Source of the DNA: Candidatus Zipacnadia bacterium
GTDB taxonomy: Bacteria; Armatimonadota; Zipacnadia; Zipacnadales; Zipacnadaceae
NCBI GenBank assembly: GCA_029820565.1
Contig: JALGUR010000015.1
Coordinates: 1 to 46,146 of the forward strand
Length of the DNA: 46,146 nt
Direction: 5' to 3'
This document shows positions 7,832-15,202 of this stretch, piece by piece (the stretch's first letter is position 1; each line of letters begins with the position of its first letter). The notes beneath the pieces are model-generated. The model was given only the letters and a program-made list of their open reading frames with translations. It was not told the origin of the DNA and searched no databases. Made by a program: the position numbers and the translations under genes.

Positions 7832-8467
7832 CTATTCTGGCTGAATCTTATTGCGCACGTAATCAACGGCGGCTTGGGCTGCCGGCTCGGACTGAGTCAT
7901 TAACTGGTGGAGGAGTTGGCGCTTGCGGTCAATGTAGTCTTCATCTTTTATAAATGCCAGATTCACTTCTACGTTTAGCCTGGCACACCGCAAGGCGGCC
8001 AGAGCCAATTGTGCAGCGACACCTACATCACTTATTAGATTGGGATTGCCTTTGTGGGCCAACTCCCCCAATACCGCCATTGTCTGGGCACAGGCCTCGG
8101 CTACGCCCATCGGCACCTCAGCCGCCGTTTTCAGAGCCTCTTGGATGGCGGCGCGGCGGGCCTGCTTTTCCTCATCAGTTTGCTTGGGCAGACCATATGC
8201 CGCGCCTACTTTGCCATAAGCCTCGGCATCGGCGTCAGTGAGTTGCAGCAACTGTTCACGCTGTTCGTCCAGCGTTGATAGCATTCTCTGAATATCTTCT
8301 TCTACCTCGGCGAACTTCTCCCTGCCCACGGTGAAACTAGCGACCATTGCGGCCGAGGCCGTAGCCAAGGCTCCCGCGAGAGCCGCAGCACTGCCCCCGC
8401 CCGGGGTAGGCTCATCCGACGCTAAACGCTCAGTGTATTGGCGTACGGTGTCTTCGGTCAGTTGCAT
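7832..8467 (-). CDS. fchA: Methenyltetrahydrofolate cyclohydrolase / cyclodeaminase family (FchA)
   Basis: 211-aa, mostly helical protein of the formiminotransferase-cyclodeaminase C-terminal family. Stand-alone members in clostridia and acetogens act as 5,10-methenyl-THF cyclohydrolase. Marks: SDEPTPGGGSAAALAGALATA near residue 17, a long LTDADAEAYGKV helix, and AHKGNPNLISDVGVAAQLA followed by ALRCARLNVEVNL. ATG 8467 has AAAGGG upstream. It lies between fhs and folD in reaction order (formate to formyl-THF to methenyl-THF to methylene-THF), the fhs side being interrupted by a transposase unit. Given the FolD Gln substitution downstream, this is the likely sole cyclohydrolase of the pathway. 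No formiminotransferase domain is fused and no histidine-degradation genes are nearby, so a role in histidine breakdown is less likely. Confidence 0.9.
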   Translation of the reverse strand: MQLTEDTVRQYTERLASDEPTPGGGSAAALAGALATASAAMVASFTVGREKFAEVEEDIQRMLSTLDEQREQLLQLTDADAEAYGKVGAAYGLPKQTDEEKQARRAAIQEALKTAAEVPMGVAEACAQTMAVLGELAHKGNPNLISDVGVAAQLALAALRCARLNVEVNLAFIKDEDYIDRKRQLLHQLMTQSEPAAQAAVDYVRNKIQPE

Positions 8468-8532
8468 TGGTTAGCCCTTTCTTGATGTGTCAGATGGGCC
8501 GGCCTCGCTGCCCGATGCTACCTGTTTTCCAT

Positions 8533-8558
8533 TGTGGGAGGGGCATCCCTGCCCCGAC
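8533..8558 (+). repeat. Left REP end of the RAYT unit
   Basis: 26-nt end; inner hairpin GGGGC-ATCCCT-GCCCC. Inverted partner at 9076-9101 differs at one base. Confidence 0.85.
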
Positions 8559-8571
8559 TATTGGCTGGGCC

Positions 8572-9057
8572 CTACCACGCATCCATTAGGCCAGAATAAC
8601 CCTCATGAGCCGACGAATAGGGCCAGTCTTGGGCTTTCGCAACCAATCCCGCATCAACGGGATTTCTCGCCACATACTCAACTGCGTGCTGCATAGCATC
8701 TCCGGTACGTAGAGCCTGCTCATGGAAGCCTGCCTGCCACATTGAATCCTTCAGCCCTAAGATTGCGTTTGACTCTTGAGCACTGTAGCTCTTCAACAAA
8801 TGCATGACCTTGGATAGAGTCTGACTGTGGCTCGGCGTAATAATAAGATGGATATGGTCAGGCATAACCACGAAGCCATGCAAGGCCAGCCGCCCTTGGT
8901 CTCGGATCCACAATAGAGTGTCACATATCCCTTTCGCGACTTCTGGCGGCTTTGCCAGAGAGCGATTAGGGGTGGCTCTGGTAGTTACCAGGTAGGTGTA
9001 CCCAACGGCCCCGGTCCGGCCTTTTCGCAGCGCGGAATATCCATGGCCTTGTCTCAT
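8572..9057 (-). CDS. REP-associated tyrosine transposase (RAYT, IS200/IS605-like Y1)
   Basis: 161-aa single-strand DNA endonuclease of the TnpA_REP family, which cuts hairpin REP sequences using a HUH motif and a nucleophilic Tyr. Seen here: HGFVVMPDHIHLII (the HUH-type His pair), followed by a helix LSKVMHLLKSYSAQES with candidate catalytic Tyr, WQAGFHEQALR, and the C-terminal YVARNPVDAGLVAKAQDWPYSSA typical of RAYTs. Length fits the family. The gene lies between inverted 26-nt REP ends, the genuine substrate arrangement. No convincing ribosome site precedes ATG 9057. RAYTs are usually single-copy domesticated elements that spread REP or BIME sequences rather than themselves. Confidence 0.92.
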   Translation of the reverse strand: MRQGHGYSALRKGRTGAVGYTYLVTTRATPNRSLAKPPEVAKGICDTLLWIRDQGRLALHGFVVMPDHIHLIITPSHSQTLSKVMHLLKSYSAQESNAILGLKDSMWQAGFHEQALRTGDAMQHAVEYVARNPVDAGLVAKAQDWPYSSAHEGYSGLMDAW

Positions 9058-9075
9058 ATCACATTAGTAATTCGG

Positions 9076-9101
9076 GTCGGGGCAAGGATGCCCCTCCCAC
9101 A
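9076..9101 (-). repeat. Right REP end of the RAYT unit
   Basis: Inverted partner of 8533-8558 with one mismatch. Its outer end runs directly into the 16-bp tandem array. Confidence 0.85.
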
Positions 9102-9224
9102 GTATGTAATACCCACAGTATGTAATACCCACAGTATGTAATACCCACAGTATGTAATACCCACAGTGCGTAATACCCACAGTGCGTAATGCCCACAGTG
9201 CGTAATGCCCACAGCGCATAATAC
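9098..9224. repeat. 16-bp tandem repeat array, about 8 units
   Basis: Seven full units and one 15-nt partial unit of CACAGTATGTAATACC. The first four are identical (9098-9161); the others drift to CACAGTGCGTAATACC, CACAGTGCGTAATGCC and CACAGCGCATAATAC. The array fills the gap between the right REP end and the fhs stop codon. Units are head-to-tail with no spacers, so this is a minisatellite, not CRISPR. The gradient of divergence suggests recent expansion at the REP side. Confidence 0.95.
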
Positions 9225-9241
9225 GCTTTCGGCCGCCAGAC

Positions 9242-10939
9242 TCAGAACAGCCCCACGGTATTGCCCTCCTCATCAATGTCCACGGCCGCTGCGGCGGGCG
9301 TGGTAGGCAGAGCGGGCATAGTGCTCATCTCGCCGCACAGAGGATACAGGAAGCCGGCGCCGGTTGAGGGACGAATGTCACGAATGGGCAGCGTGAAGCC
9401 CTCCGGCCGCCCCTTGATGTCCGGGTCATGGGTCAATGACAGATGGGTCTTGGCCATGCAGATGGGCAGGTTGTCCAGCCCTTGCTTGGTGAACTGCTTT
9501 ATCTTGCGCTCCGCGATAGCCGAGTAGTCTACAGCGCCGGCCCCGTATATTTCAGTGGCTATCGTCTCTATCTTCTCCTTGATGGGGGCATCCAGCGGAT
9601 ACAGGAAGCGGAAATCGCTCTCCTGATCACAGGCGGCCACGACGGCCTCGGCGAGCTGCGCTCCACCTTCGCCGCCTTGGGCGTGAACATTGGTCTCTAC
9701 TGCCGCGTGTGCTCCAGCCTTCAGTGCCTCTTGGCGCAATGCCTCGATTTCCTCGGGACGGTCCGCTGGGAAGACATTGGCTGCTATCACTACGGGCACG
9801 CCCATCTTGTTCATATTCTCAATGTGCTTGGCCATATTAGCACAGCCCGCAATCAAGGCCGCCATATTGGGTTTCTCAATTTCCTCCTGGGGCGGCTTGC
9901 GCCCGGGCTTGAACTGGAAGGCACCTCCGTGCAATTTCATCGCTCGGACGGTACTAACGATGACTACTGCCGACGGGGTCAATCCTGCGGCGCGGCACTT
10001 AATATTGATGAATTTTTCCGCCCCACAGTCAGCGCCGAAGCCCGCCTCGGTCACCACATAGTCGGCCAGCTTCAGAGCGATTTTGTCGGCCAGAATTGAG
10101 TTGCAGCCGATAGCAATATTGGCGAATGGGCCCGCATGCACTATCACCGGCCCGCCGTCCAGACGCTGGATAAGATTGGGCTTGATGGCATCCCTCATCA
10201 GCACGGTCATGGTCCCAGCCGCGCCCAGGTCCTCGGCAGTGACCGGATTGCCATCCTTACTTAACGCTACTTGAATTCGCCCCAGCCGCTCACGTATATC
10301 CTGTAGACCGCTGGTCAGCGCGAGTATGGCCATTACTTCTGAGGCCACCGTGATGTCAAATTGCGACTCGCGGGGAACCCCGCCCCGCCTGCCACCCAGG
10401 CCAATGACAATATTGCGCAGGGCGACATCGTTCATATCCACCACGCGGTTCCAGGTGATGGATAGGGGATCAATATTCAGCGGATTTTTGTGCCAGATAC
10501 TGGCGTCCAGCATGGCGGCTAACAGATTATTGGCCGCCCCGACGGCGTGAATGTCACCGGTAAAGTGCAGATTGAGATCCTCCATCGGTACGGCCTGGGA
10601 GTACCCGCCGCCGGCCGCTCCGCCTTTGATACCAAAGGTCGGACCCATAGAGGGTTCCCGGATGGTGCTGATTACCTTCTTGCCGATGTAATTGAGGGCC
10701 TGGGTGAGGCCCAGGTTGGTCACCGTCTTGCCTTCGCCCATGGGGGTGGGAGTGACGGCAGTGACCAAGATGAACTTGCCGTCAGGTTCGTCCTTGAGCC
10801 GATCCAGGGCTTCCAGTTTGATCTTGGCCTTGTAATCACCGTAATATTCAATTTCCTCCTCTAACAGTCCCGCCTCCTCGGCTACGTCCCGAATGTGTCG
10901 CAGTTGTGCTTGTTGAGCAATTTCCAAATCGCTGAGCAT
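9242..10939 (-). CDS. fhs: Formate-tetrahydrofolate ligase
   Basis: 565-aa cytosolic enzyme joining formate and THF with ATP to 10-formyl-THF, the entry step of the methyl branch of the Wood-Ljungdahl route and of formate assimilation. Family marks: P-loop TPMGEGKTVTNLGL near residue 65, EPSMGPTFGIKGGAAGGGYSQ shortly after, then MEDLNLHFTGDIHAVGAANN, VTEAGFGADCGAEKF and the C-terminal IRPSTGAGFLYPLCGEMSTMP. Full family length. The start codon ATG 10939 has an AAAGGG about 13 nt upstream, a rather long spacing. It lies upstream of fchA and folD on the same strand, separated by the RAYT unit and tandem repeat. Confidence 0.97.
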   Translation of the reverse strand: MLSDLEIAQQAQLRHIRDVAEEAGLLEEEIEYYGDYKAKIKLEALDRLKDEPDGKFILVTAVTPTPMGEGKTVTNLGLTQALNYIGKKVISTIREPSMGPTFGIKGGAAGGGYSQAVPMEDLNLHFTGDIHAVGAANNLLAAMLDASIWHKNPLNIDPLSITWNRVVDMNDVALRNIVIGLGGRRGGVPRESQFDITVASEVMAILALTSGLQDIRERLGRIQVALSKDGNPVTAEDLGAAGTMTVLMRDAIKPNLIQRLDGGPVIVHAGPFANIAIGCNSILADKIALKLADYVVTEAGFGADCGAEKFINIKCRAAGLTPSAVVIVSTVRAMKLHGGAFQFKPGRKPPQEEIEKPNMAALIAGCANMAKHIENMNKMGVPVVIAANVFPADRPEEIEALRQEALKAGAHAAVETNVHAQGGEGGAQLAEAVVAACDQESDFRFLYPLDAPIKEKIETIATEIYGAGAVDYSAIAERKIKQFTKQGLDNLPICMAKTHLSLTHDPDIKGRPEGFTLPIRDIRPSTGAGFLYPLCGEMSTMPALPTTPAAAAVDIDEEGNTVGLF

Positions 10940-11026
10940 TTAGTTGTACCAACCCTTTCTTTAACAATATTCTGACAATGCTGGCGCATACATACCGGCG
11001 GAGTCATTTAGCCCCCGCCGGCGGCT

Positions 11027-11046
11027 GCACAGGTGAAAACCTGTGC
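11027..11046. repeat. Palindromic repeat GCACAGGT-GAAA-ACCTGTGC
   Basis: Perfect 8-bp stem with GAAA tetraloop in the gap between folB and fhs. Another REP-type hairpin, or a weak terminator after folB; there is no T-tract. Confidence 0.7.
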
Positions 11047-11064
11047 TACGCCATGATGTTCCTA

Positions 11065-11436
11065 CTATCCTATTTTCCTCCCGCGCTGTATTTCTACCTC
11101 GGTATGATCAATTAACCCGCCCAGCGGCACACTCTGCTTGCGGGCCCGCACTACGACCTTCTCGACAGCAAAGTTAGTTAGGATAGATTCGGCCACATCG
11201 TGAGCCAGGGCCTCAAGCAGTTGATAGCGCCGACTGCTCTCCATCCGCCGCACCAGATCATATACCGCCTTGTAATCTATAGTCTTTGTCAGGTCGTCAG
11301 TCCGACCGGCGGGTTCCAGGTCCAAATACAATTCTACATCAATGGCAAAACGACCTCCTAATTCCCTCTCACTTTCCTCCACTCCGTGATGGCCGTAGAA
11401 GGTCATATTCACGATGCGGATGCAATCCCGGGCCAT
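11065..11436 (-). CDS. folB: Dihydroneopterin aldolase
   Basis: 123-aa enzyme of folate biosynthesis converting 7,8-dihydroneopterin to 6-hydroxymethyl-dihydropterin and glycolaldehyde; acts as an oligomer in the cytosol. Signature: MTFYGHHGVEESERELGGRF near the N-terminus (catalytic Glu), SSRRYQLLEALAHDVAESIL, and VVVRARKQSVPLGGLIDHTEVEI with the active-site Lys. ATG 11436 has AGGAG at suitable spacing. It follows the 5-formyl-THF cyclo-ligase and folP genes closely on the same strand, forming a small folate-synthesis block next to the folate-using enzymes. Confidence 0.93.
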   Translation of the reverse strand: MARDCIRIVNMTFYGHHGVEESERELGGRFAIDVELYLDLEPAGRTDDLTKTIDYKAVYDLVRRMESSRRYQLLEALAHDVAESILTNFAVEKVVVRARKQSVPLGGLIDHTEVEIQRGRKIG

Positions 11437-11466
11437 GTGTCGACTCCTATTGGGAGCAGTGCAGCG

Positions 11467-12075
11467 CTATCGGTTTTCGACTACCAGCCGCAGTTCAGTA
11501 GCAATGACGGCGACACGGGCGTCAAAGAAACCCACAGGCACCTCTTGCACAATCTGTAACTCATACGCTAAGCCTATTGATACGTGAGCCTGGGCAGGCG
11601 TAAGGGAGTTGAGCAGCCTATCGTAATAGCCTCCTCCGTGGCCTAATCGGCCACCCCAGCGATCAAAAGCAATACCTGGGGCGATAATACAGTCCACTTC
11701 CGCTAACGAACTCGGCTCACACCGTTCTACAATTGGCTCGCGGAGGCCCCAGGCGCTCGGGGCAAGTTCGCGTTCCACGTCGGTGACATAGTACAGGTCA
11801 AGTTGATGAGCCGGGCGGTTAACTCGCGGTAAAATCAGCCGTCTGCTCGCATCCAGAGTAGCCGCCATCAGCCGACTGGTGTCCACCTCCGACCCAAATG
11901 AGGCGTACAGCAACACCGACTCAGCCTGCTGAAACTCCCAGGTCTGTACCACGCGATTGAAGATAATATTGCTCTTGTCGGCCCGCTCTGCCTCGGACAG
12001 GCTGTCACGCTTGTGCAGAACTGCATGCCGGATTGTCTCCTTTTTGTCTTTTCTTCGGCGCCGCCGCGGGTGCAT
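11467..12075 (-). CDS. 5-formyltetrahydrofolate cyclo-ligase
   Basis: 202-aa enzyme (MTHFS) that uses ATP to turn 5-formyl-THF into 5,10-methenyl-THF, rescuing a dead-end folate formed during C1 flux. Marks: a basic N-terminus (RRRRRKDKKETIR), LYASFGSEVDTSRL, ILPRVNRP, VDCIIAPGIAFDRWGGRLGHGGGYYDRLL and IGLAYELQIVQEVP. ATG 12075 begins 2 nt after the folP stop (12078-12080) and has GGAAGAAGAA upstream; a TTG at 12093 in the same frame would overlap folP. Tightly coupled with folP. Confidence 0.92.
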   Translation of the reverse strand: MHPRRRRRKDKKETIRHAVLHKRDSLSEAERADKSNIIFNRVVQTWEFQQAESVLLYASFGSEVDTSRLMAATLDASRRLILPRVNRPAHQLDLYYVTDVERELAPSAWGLREPIVERCEPSSLAEVDCIIAPGIAFDRWGGRLGHGGGYYDRLLNSLTPAQAHVSIGLAYELQIVQEVPVGFFDARVAVIATELRLVVENR

Positions 12076-12077
12076 CG

Positions 12078-13328
12078 CTATTCTTCTTCCCAACCTTGTA
12101 TGATCGCATCGGTCATTCGGGCTACTTGTGCTATCTGGGCCACATCATGCACGCGAATGATGTCCGCCCCGTTCATTATAGCCGCGGCACAAGTAGCGGC
12201 CGTGCCCCACAGGCGCTGTGGGGCCGGACGACCCAGCACCTTGCCGATGGTGGACTTGCGCGACGGGCCAATCAGTACAGGCCGGCCCAGGCTGCGAAAC
12301 TCGCGCAGCCGCCGGACTATTTCCAGATTGTGATTTACCGTCTTCCCAAAGCCAAAACCCGGATCAATGATTATCTGCTGCTCGGCGATACCGGCAGTCA
12401 CTGCTGCATCAAGACGCCGTACAAAGAAATCGTAAATCTCAGTGATGAGATCGTCATAGGTGGGATTATCCTGCATAGTGCGGGGCATGCCCAACATATG
12501 CATTATCACCACCGGCACCCCGGCCTCGGCAGCCACGCCAAGCATTCCTTCACCCCTTAATGCGTAGACGTCATTTATAATGTCGGCCCCGTGCGCCACG
12601 GCTATCCGCGCTACCTCAGCCTTGGTGGTATCAATGGATATGGGTACATTGACTACCGGCCGGATGGCATCCAGAGCCGGCAGCACTCGCTCCAGTTCTT
12701 CCGCGACACCGACTCCTTCGCTACCTGGGCGGGTGGACTCGCCGCCGATATCAATGATGTCAGCGCCATTGGCAGCGAAGTCCTTTGCCTGTTGTAAAGC
12801 CGCCTGGTCGCTGCCACTAATCCCATCACCGGCGAACGAATCCGGGGTCATATTGATAATGCCCATCACGACAGTGCGCTGGCCGACGACTATCTCTCCC
12901 TGAGGACATCGGAGCGCCGGGCGCTGATGTTGCTCGTAGTGCTCAAGGACAGTGTGCACTTGGTCGGCGATCTGAGCCAACCCCAAAGGCTGCCTTCGCA
13001 ATTTGGGGAGCAGATGCTCGTATTGTCGGATAGTGGCCAGCAATATCACCGGGCGGGGACTATCATCAAAATTGGCCACCTGCGGCGAGACTACACAATC
13101 TCCTCCTACGGCCAACAGTTCTTGCTTCAGAATAGCAGCAGCCTTCCCCCTGACTCCCTCCAAGCGCATGGCCCGTACACTGGCCTTATCTGCCAACCAG
13201 CCCAGGGCGGGCAGTGAAGGGCCAATTCGGGCTATCTCCGCCCGAGCCTCTTCTACACTGGGCAACGACAACACTCTGGGCCGATGCGTCCTTGTTGAAT
13301 TGCTTCTCGTCTCACTACTTTCTGACAC
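12078..13328 (-). CDS. folP: Dihydropteroate synthase with N-terminal extension
   Basis: 416-aa protein. The C-terminal ~270 residues are a standard DHPS TIM barrel condensing hydroxymethyl-dihydropterin pyrophosphate with p-aminobenzoate: VMGIINMTPDSFAGDG, DIIDIGGESTRPGSEGV, ISIDTTKAEVA, DIINDVYAL, IIDPGFGFGKTVNHNLE, VLIGPSRKSTIGKVLGR and a final IIRVHDV. The N-terminal ~140 residues (SLPSVEEARAEIARIGPS, then AAILKQELLAVGGD) form the extra domain known from several clostridial and thermophile DHPS proteins; its role is unclear. GTG 13328 starts 2 nt after the stop of the ABC ATPase gene, so folP is probably translated from the exporter transcript. Confidence 0.95.
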   Translation of the reverse strand: MSESSETRSNSTRTHRPRVLSLPSVEEARAEIARIGPSLPALGWLADKASVRAMRLEGVRGKAAAILKQELLAVGGDCVVSPQVANFDDSPRPVILLATIRQYEHLLPKLRRQPLGLAQIADQVHTVLEHYEQHQRPALRCPQGEIVVGQRTVVMGIINMTPDSFAGDGISGSDQAALQQAKDFAANGADIIDIGGESTRPGSEGVGVAEELERVLPALDAIRPVVNVPISIDTTKAEVARIAVAHGADIINDVYALRGEGMLGVAAEAGVPVVIMHMLGMPRTMQDNPTYDDLITEIYDFFVRRLDAAVTAGIAEQQIIIDPGFGFGKTVNHNLEIVRRLREFRSLGRPVLIGPSRKSTIGKVLGRPAPQRLWGTAATCAAAIMNGADIIRVHDVAQIAQVARMTDAIIQGWEEE

Positions 13329-13330
13329 CG

Positions 13331-14113
13331 TTATCGTCTTCTCATCTCGCCGGAACCTTGCTCCTGATAGGCGGCGCTCTGTCGGTAGGCGCTCAACACT
13401 TCTTCGGTGGGCCCATCACTGCGCACCTGGCCGTCTTCCAGCCGGATGCAGCGATCACAGACCCGCCGAATCGCGGCCAGGTCATGCGAAACCAGCCCCA
13501 GGGTAGCTCCTTGGCCGCGGAAGTTGTCCATCCAGTCATAGCATTTCTGCTGAAAGTGTTCGTCACCTACTGCCAGGGCCTCATCAATTAGAAGAATATC
13601 AGGGTGCAGATGCGTGGCTACCGCAAAGCCCAGGCGCAGTCTCATTCCTGCCGAGTAGGTACGCACCGGCATATCTTGGAATTGCAGGAGTTCAGCAAAA
13701 TCCAAAATCTCCTCGCGTACCTGGTCAATCTCGGCTCGGCTCAAGCCGATTATCGCTCCATTGAGATAAATATTCTCCACCGCAGTCAGGTCGGGATGGA
13801 AACCAGCCCCTACTTCCAACAATACCGAGACTCTTCCTGAAAGGTAGACTTCTCCTGTGGTGGGCTTGATTACCCGAGCAATAACTCCCAGCAAGGTAGT
13901 CTTACCTGAGCCGTTAGGGCCGATGATTCCTACCGCCTCCCCACGCCGGATTTCCAGGTTTATGTTGTCGAGCGCCAGCAACTGATTCGCCGGCAATTTG
14001 CGGAAGGTCAACTTGGAGATGACCAGGTCCTTGAGCCGCTCAGGCCGGTCGTGAATCACCTGATAACGCTTGGTCAGATTCTCAGTTTTGATTGCCAACT
14101 CTGACGAAGCCAT
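13331..14113 (-). CDS. ABC exporter ATP-binding protein, polysaccharide/teichoic acid type
   Basis: 260-aa ATPase of the Wzt/TagH/KpsT group that powers export of lipid-linked polysaccharide. Walker A GPNGSGKTTL, the switch VLLEVGAGFHPDLTAVENI, ABC signature YSAGMRLRLGFAVA, Walker B ILLIDEALAVGD and the H-loop LVSHD are all present. It lacks the long C-terminal sugar-binding domain of O9a-type Wzt, so termination of chain length is probably not coupled to recognition here. It pairs with the permease gene 32 nt upstream. No glycosyltransferases are in the window, so the cargo is unknown. Confidence 0.93.
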   Translation of the reverse strand: MASSELAIKTENLTKRYQVIHDRPERLKDLVISKLTFRKLPANQLLALDNINLEIRRGEAVGIIGPNGSGKTTLLGVIARVIKPTTGEVYLSGRVSVLLEVGAGFHPDLTAVENIYLNGAIIGLSRAEIDQVREEILDFAELLQFQDMPVRTYSAGMRLRLGFAVATHLHPDILLIDEALAVGDEHFQQKCYDWMDNFRGQGATLGLVSHDLAAIRRVCDRCIRLEDGQVRSDGPTEEVLSAYRQSAAYQEQGSGEMRRR

Positions 14114-14145
14114 TAGTCTATTATCTTTGTTGGAGGCCAGCGCGT

Positions 14146-15012
14146 CTATATTACCTCAGGGAATTGCCATTCATGACCCAGGAAGATTTTGTAACCAATG
14201 ATAAACAGGATTAGCGAGGCTGCCGCAATCGGCAGCAGAAAACTCATATCCGGGACCTGGTGGTCCAACAGGGCGGAGCGGTACGACTCAATGATTGTCG
14301 CCATAGGATTGTACATATAAAGTCGTTCTAAGGTAGTCGAGAAATCACCAAACTTATCATGCAGCAGTGCCGCCGGATACATTACGGGCGTAGCAAAGAA
14401 AAACACCCGCAGCAACGCCTGGAGGACAAACTTGATATCGCGGTAAAAAGTATGCAGACAGGCTACTATCATTCCCAGCCCCATTAGCAGTAATGTCTGG
14501 ATTATCATCAACGGGATGATGAACAGAAATAACCGGTCCGGATAACAGCCAATGGCCGTCAACCATACTAACAGTACCACCGTGGAGAGAGCAAAGTGAA
14601 TCAGATTGCCCACTACTACTGATAGAGGAAGTGCCGGACGAGGGAAGTAAACTTTCTTCACTAAGTCTCGGTTATTCAGTACACTGTCGCAAGAATCCAA
14701 TATGCCGTTTTCGAAGAAAGTCCAGGCAATTAGTCCGCACAGGATCTTTACTGAAAGGTTGGCGATTGGCACGTCCATAGCATACTTGACTACAAAGGTC
14801 AGAATTACCATCTGTAGCAATGGGGTTACCAGGGACCAAAAGAAGCCCAGCACCGAGTTGCGGTAGCGGACCTTCAGGTCGCGCACCACCAGGGCCCACA
14901 CCAGTTCCCAGCGCCGGCTGACCTCGGCGAGCGAAGTTAGTAGCGAGTGGCTGTAGACCTGGCGACGCCAGCAGATCGTTGATTGGGAAGAGTTAGGCAT
15001 ACCCATAGACAT
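14146..15012 (-). CDS. ABC-2 type polysaccharide export permease
   Basis: 288-aa inner-membrane permease of the Wzm/TagG family. It begins with a cytosolic stretch ending in VVRDLKVRYRNSVLGFFWSLVTPLLQM, the family's amphipathic entry, followed by about six hydrophobic segments and a final GHEWQFPEVI. Partner of the downstream ATPase. Start is ambiguous among ATGs at 15012, 15006 and 15000; none has a strong ribosome site. A TGGTATAAT extended -10 lies about 55 nt upstream on this strand. Confidence 0.9.
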   Translation of the reverse strand: MSMGMPNSSQSTICWRRQVYSHSLLTSLAEVSRRWELVWALVVRDLKVRYRNSVLGFFWSLVTPLLQMVILTFVVKYAMDVPIANLSVKILCGLIAWTFFENGILDSCDSVLNNRDLVKKVYFPRPALPLSVVVGNLIHFALSTVVLLVWLTAIGCYPDRLFLFIIPLMIIQTLLLMGLGMIVACLHTFYRDIKFVLQALLRVFFFATPVMYPAALLHDKFGDFSTTLERLYMYNPMATIIESYRSALLDHQVPDMSFLLPIAAASLILFIIGYKIFLGHEWQFPEVI

Positions 15013-15068
15013 TATTGTTGGCGCTCCACCAGTTGCCTCGTAGCTATCGCAGAGCGCCGTATAACTGT

Positions 15069-15077
15069 ATTATACCA
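15069..15077 (-). promoter_or_regulatory. Extended -10 promoter element for the exporter/folate operon
   Basis: On the minus strand this reads TGGTATAAT, an extended -10 with a perfect TATAAT. The -35 region upstream is weak (TTTCGT), as is usual for extended -10 promoters. It fires away from the plus-strand promoter at 15131. Confidence 0.6.
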
Positions 15078-15130
15078 TATTCATCTGGCGACGAAAAGGC
15101 TGACCAGTAACTCCTCAGTGGCTGGCCGCG

Positions 15131-15160
15131 TTGACAAAAGTAGTGGCTTTAGCCTATAAT
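15131..15160 (+). promoter_or_regulatory. Consensus sigma-70 promoter of the TPR operon
   Basis: TTGACA at 15131-15136 and TATAAT at 15155-15160, both perfect, with an 18-nt spacer. The first ATG with a ribosome site follows 43 nt downstream. This rules out the longer open frame that begins within the -35 box. Confidence 0.85.
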
Positions 15161-15202
15161 AGAATAGTCAGTGTACACAAATTCGGAAAAGGAGACTCGG
15201 CA

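Larger units (their letters stand above)
8533..9101. mobile_element. REP/RAYT unit: transposase gene flanked by inverted REP sequences
   Basis: A 26-bp sequence at 8533-8558 (beginning TGTGGGAGGGGCATCC) recurs in inverted orientation at 9076-9101 with a single mismatch, enclosing one Y1-transposase gene. Each end itself contains a GGGGC...GCCCC hairpin, as REP elements do. The unit sits cleanly between fchA and fhs. No target-site duplication is evident. Confidence 0.85.

Noticed and set aside
9098-9224. CRISPR array
   Set aside because: The 16-bp units are directly adjacent with no spacers and no cas genes nearby.
9064-9276. Minus-strand 70-aa open frame with a repeating peptide
   Set aside because: It is only the translation of the 16-bp tandem array (an array of 16-nt units stays open by chance); no ribosome site, and it runs across the fhs stop codon.
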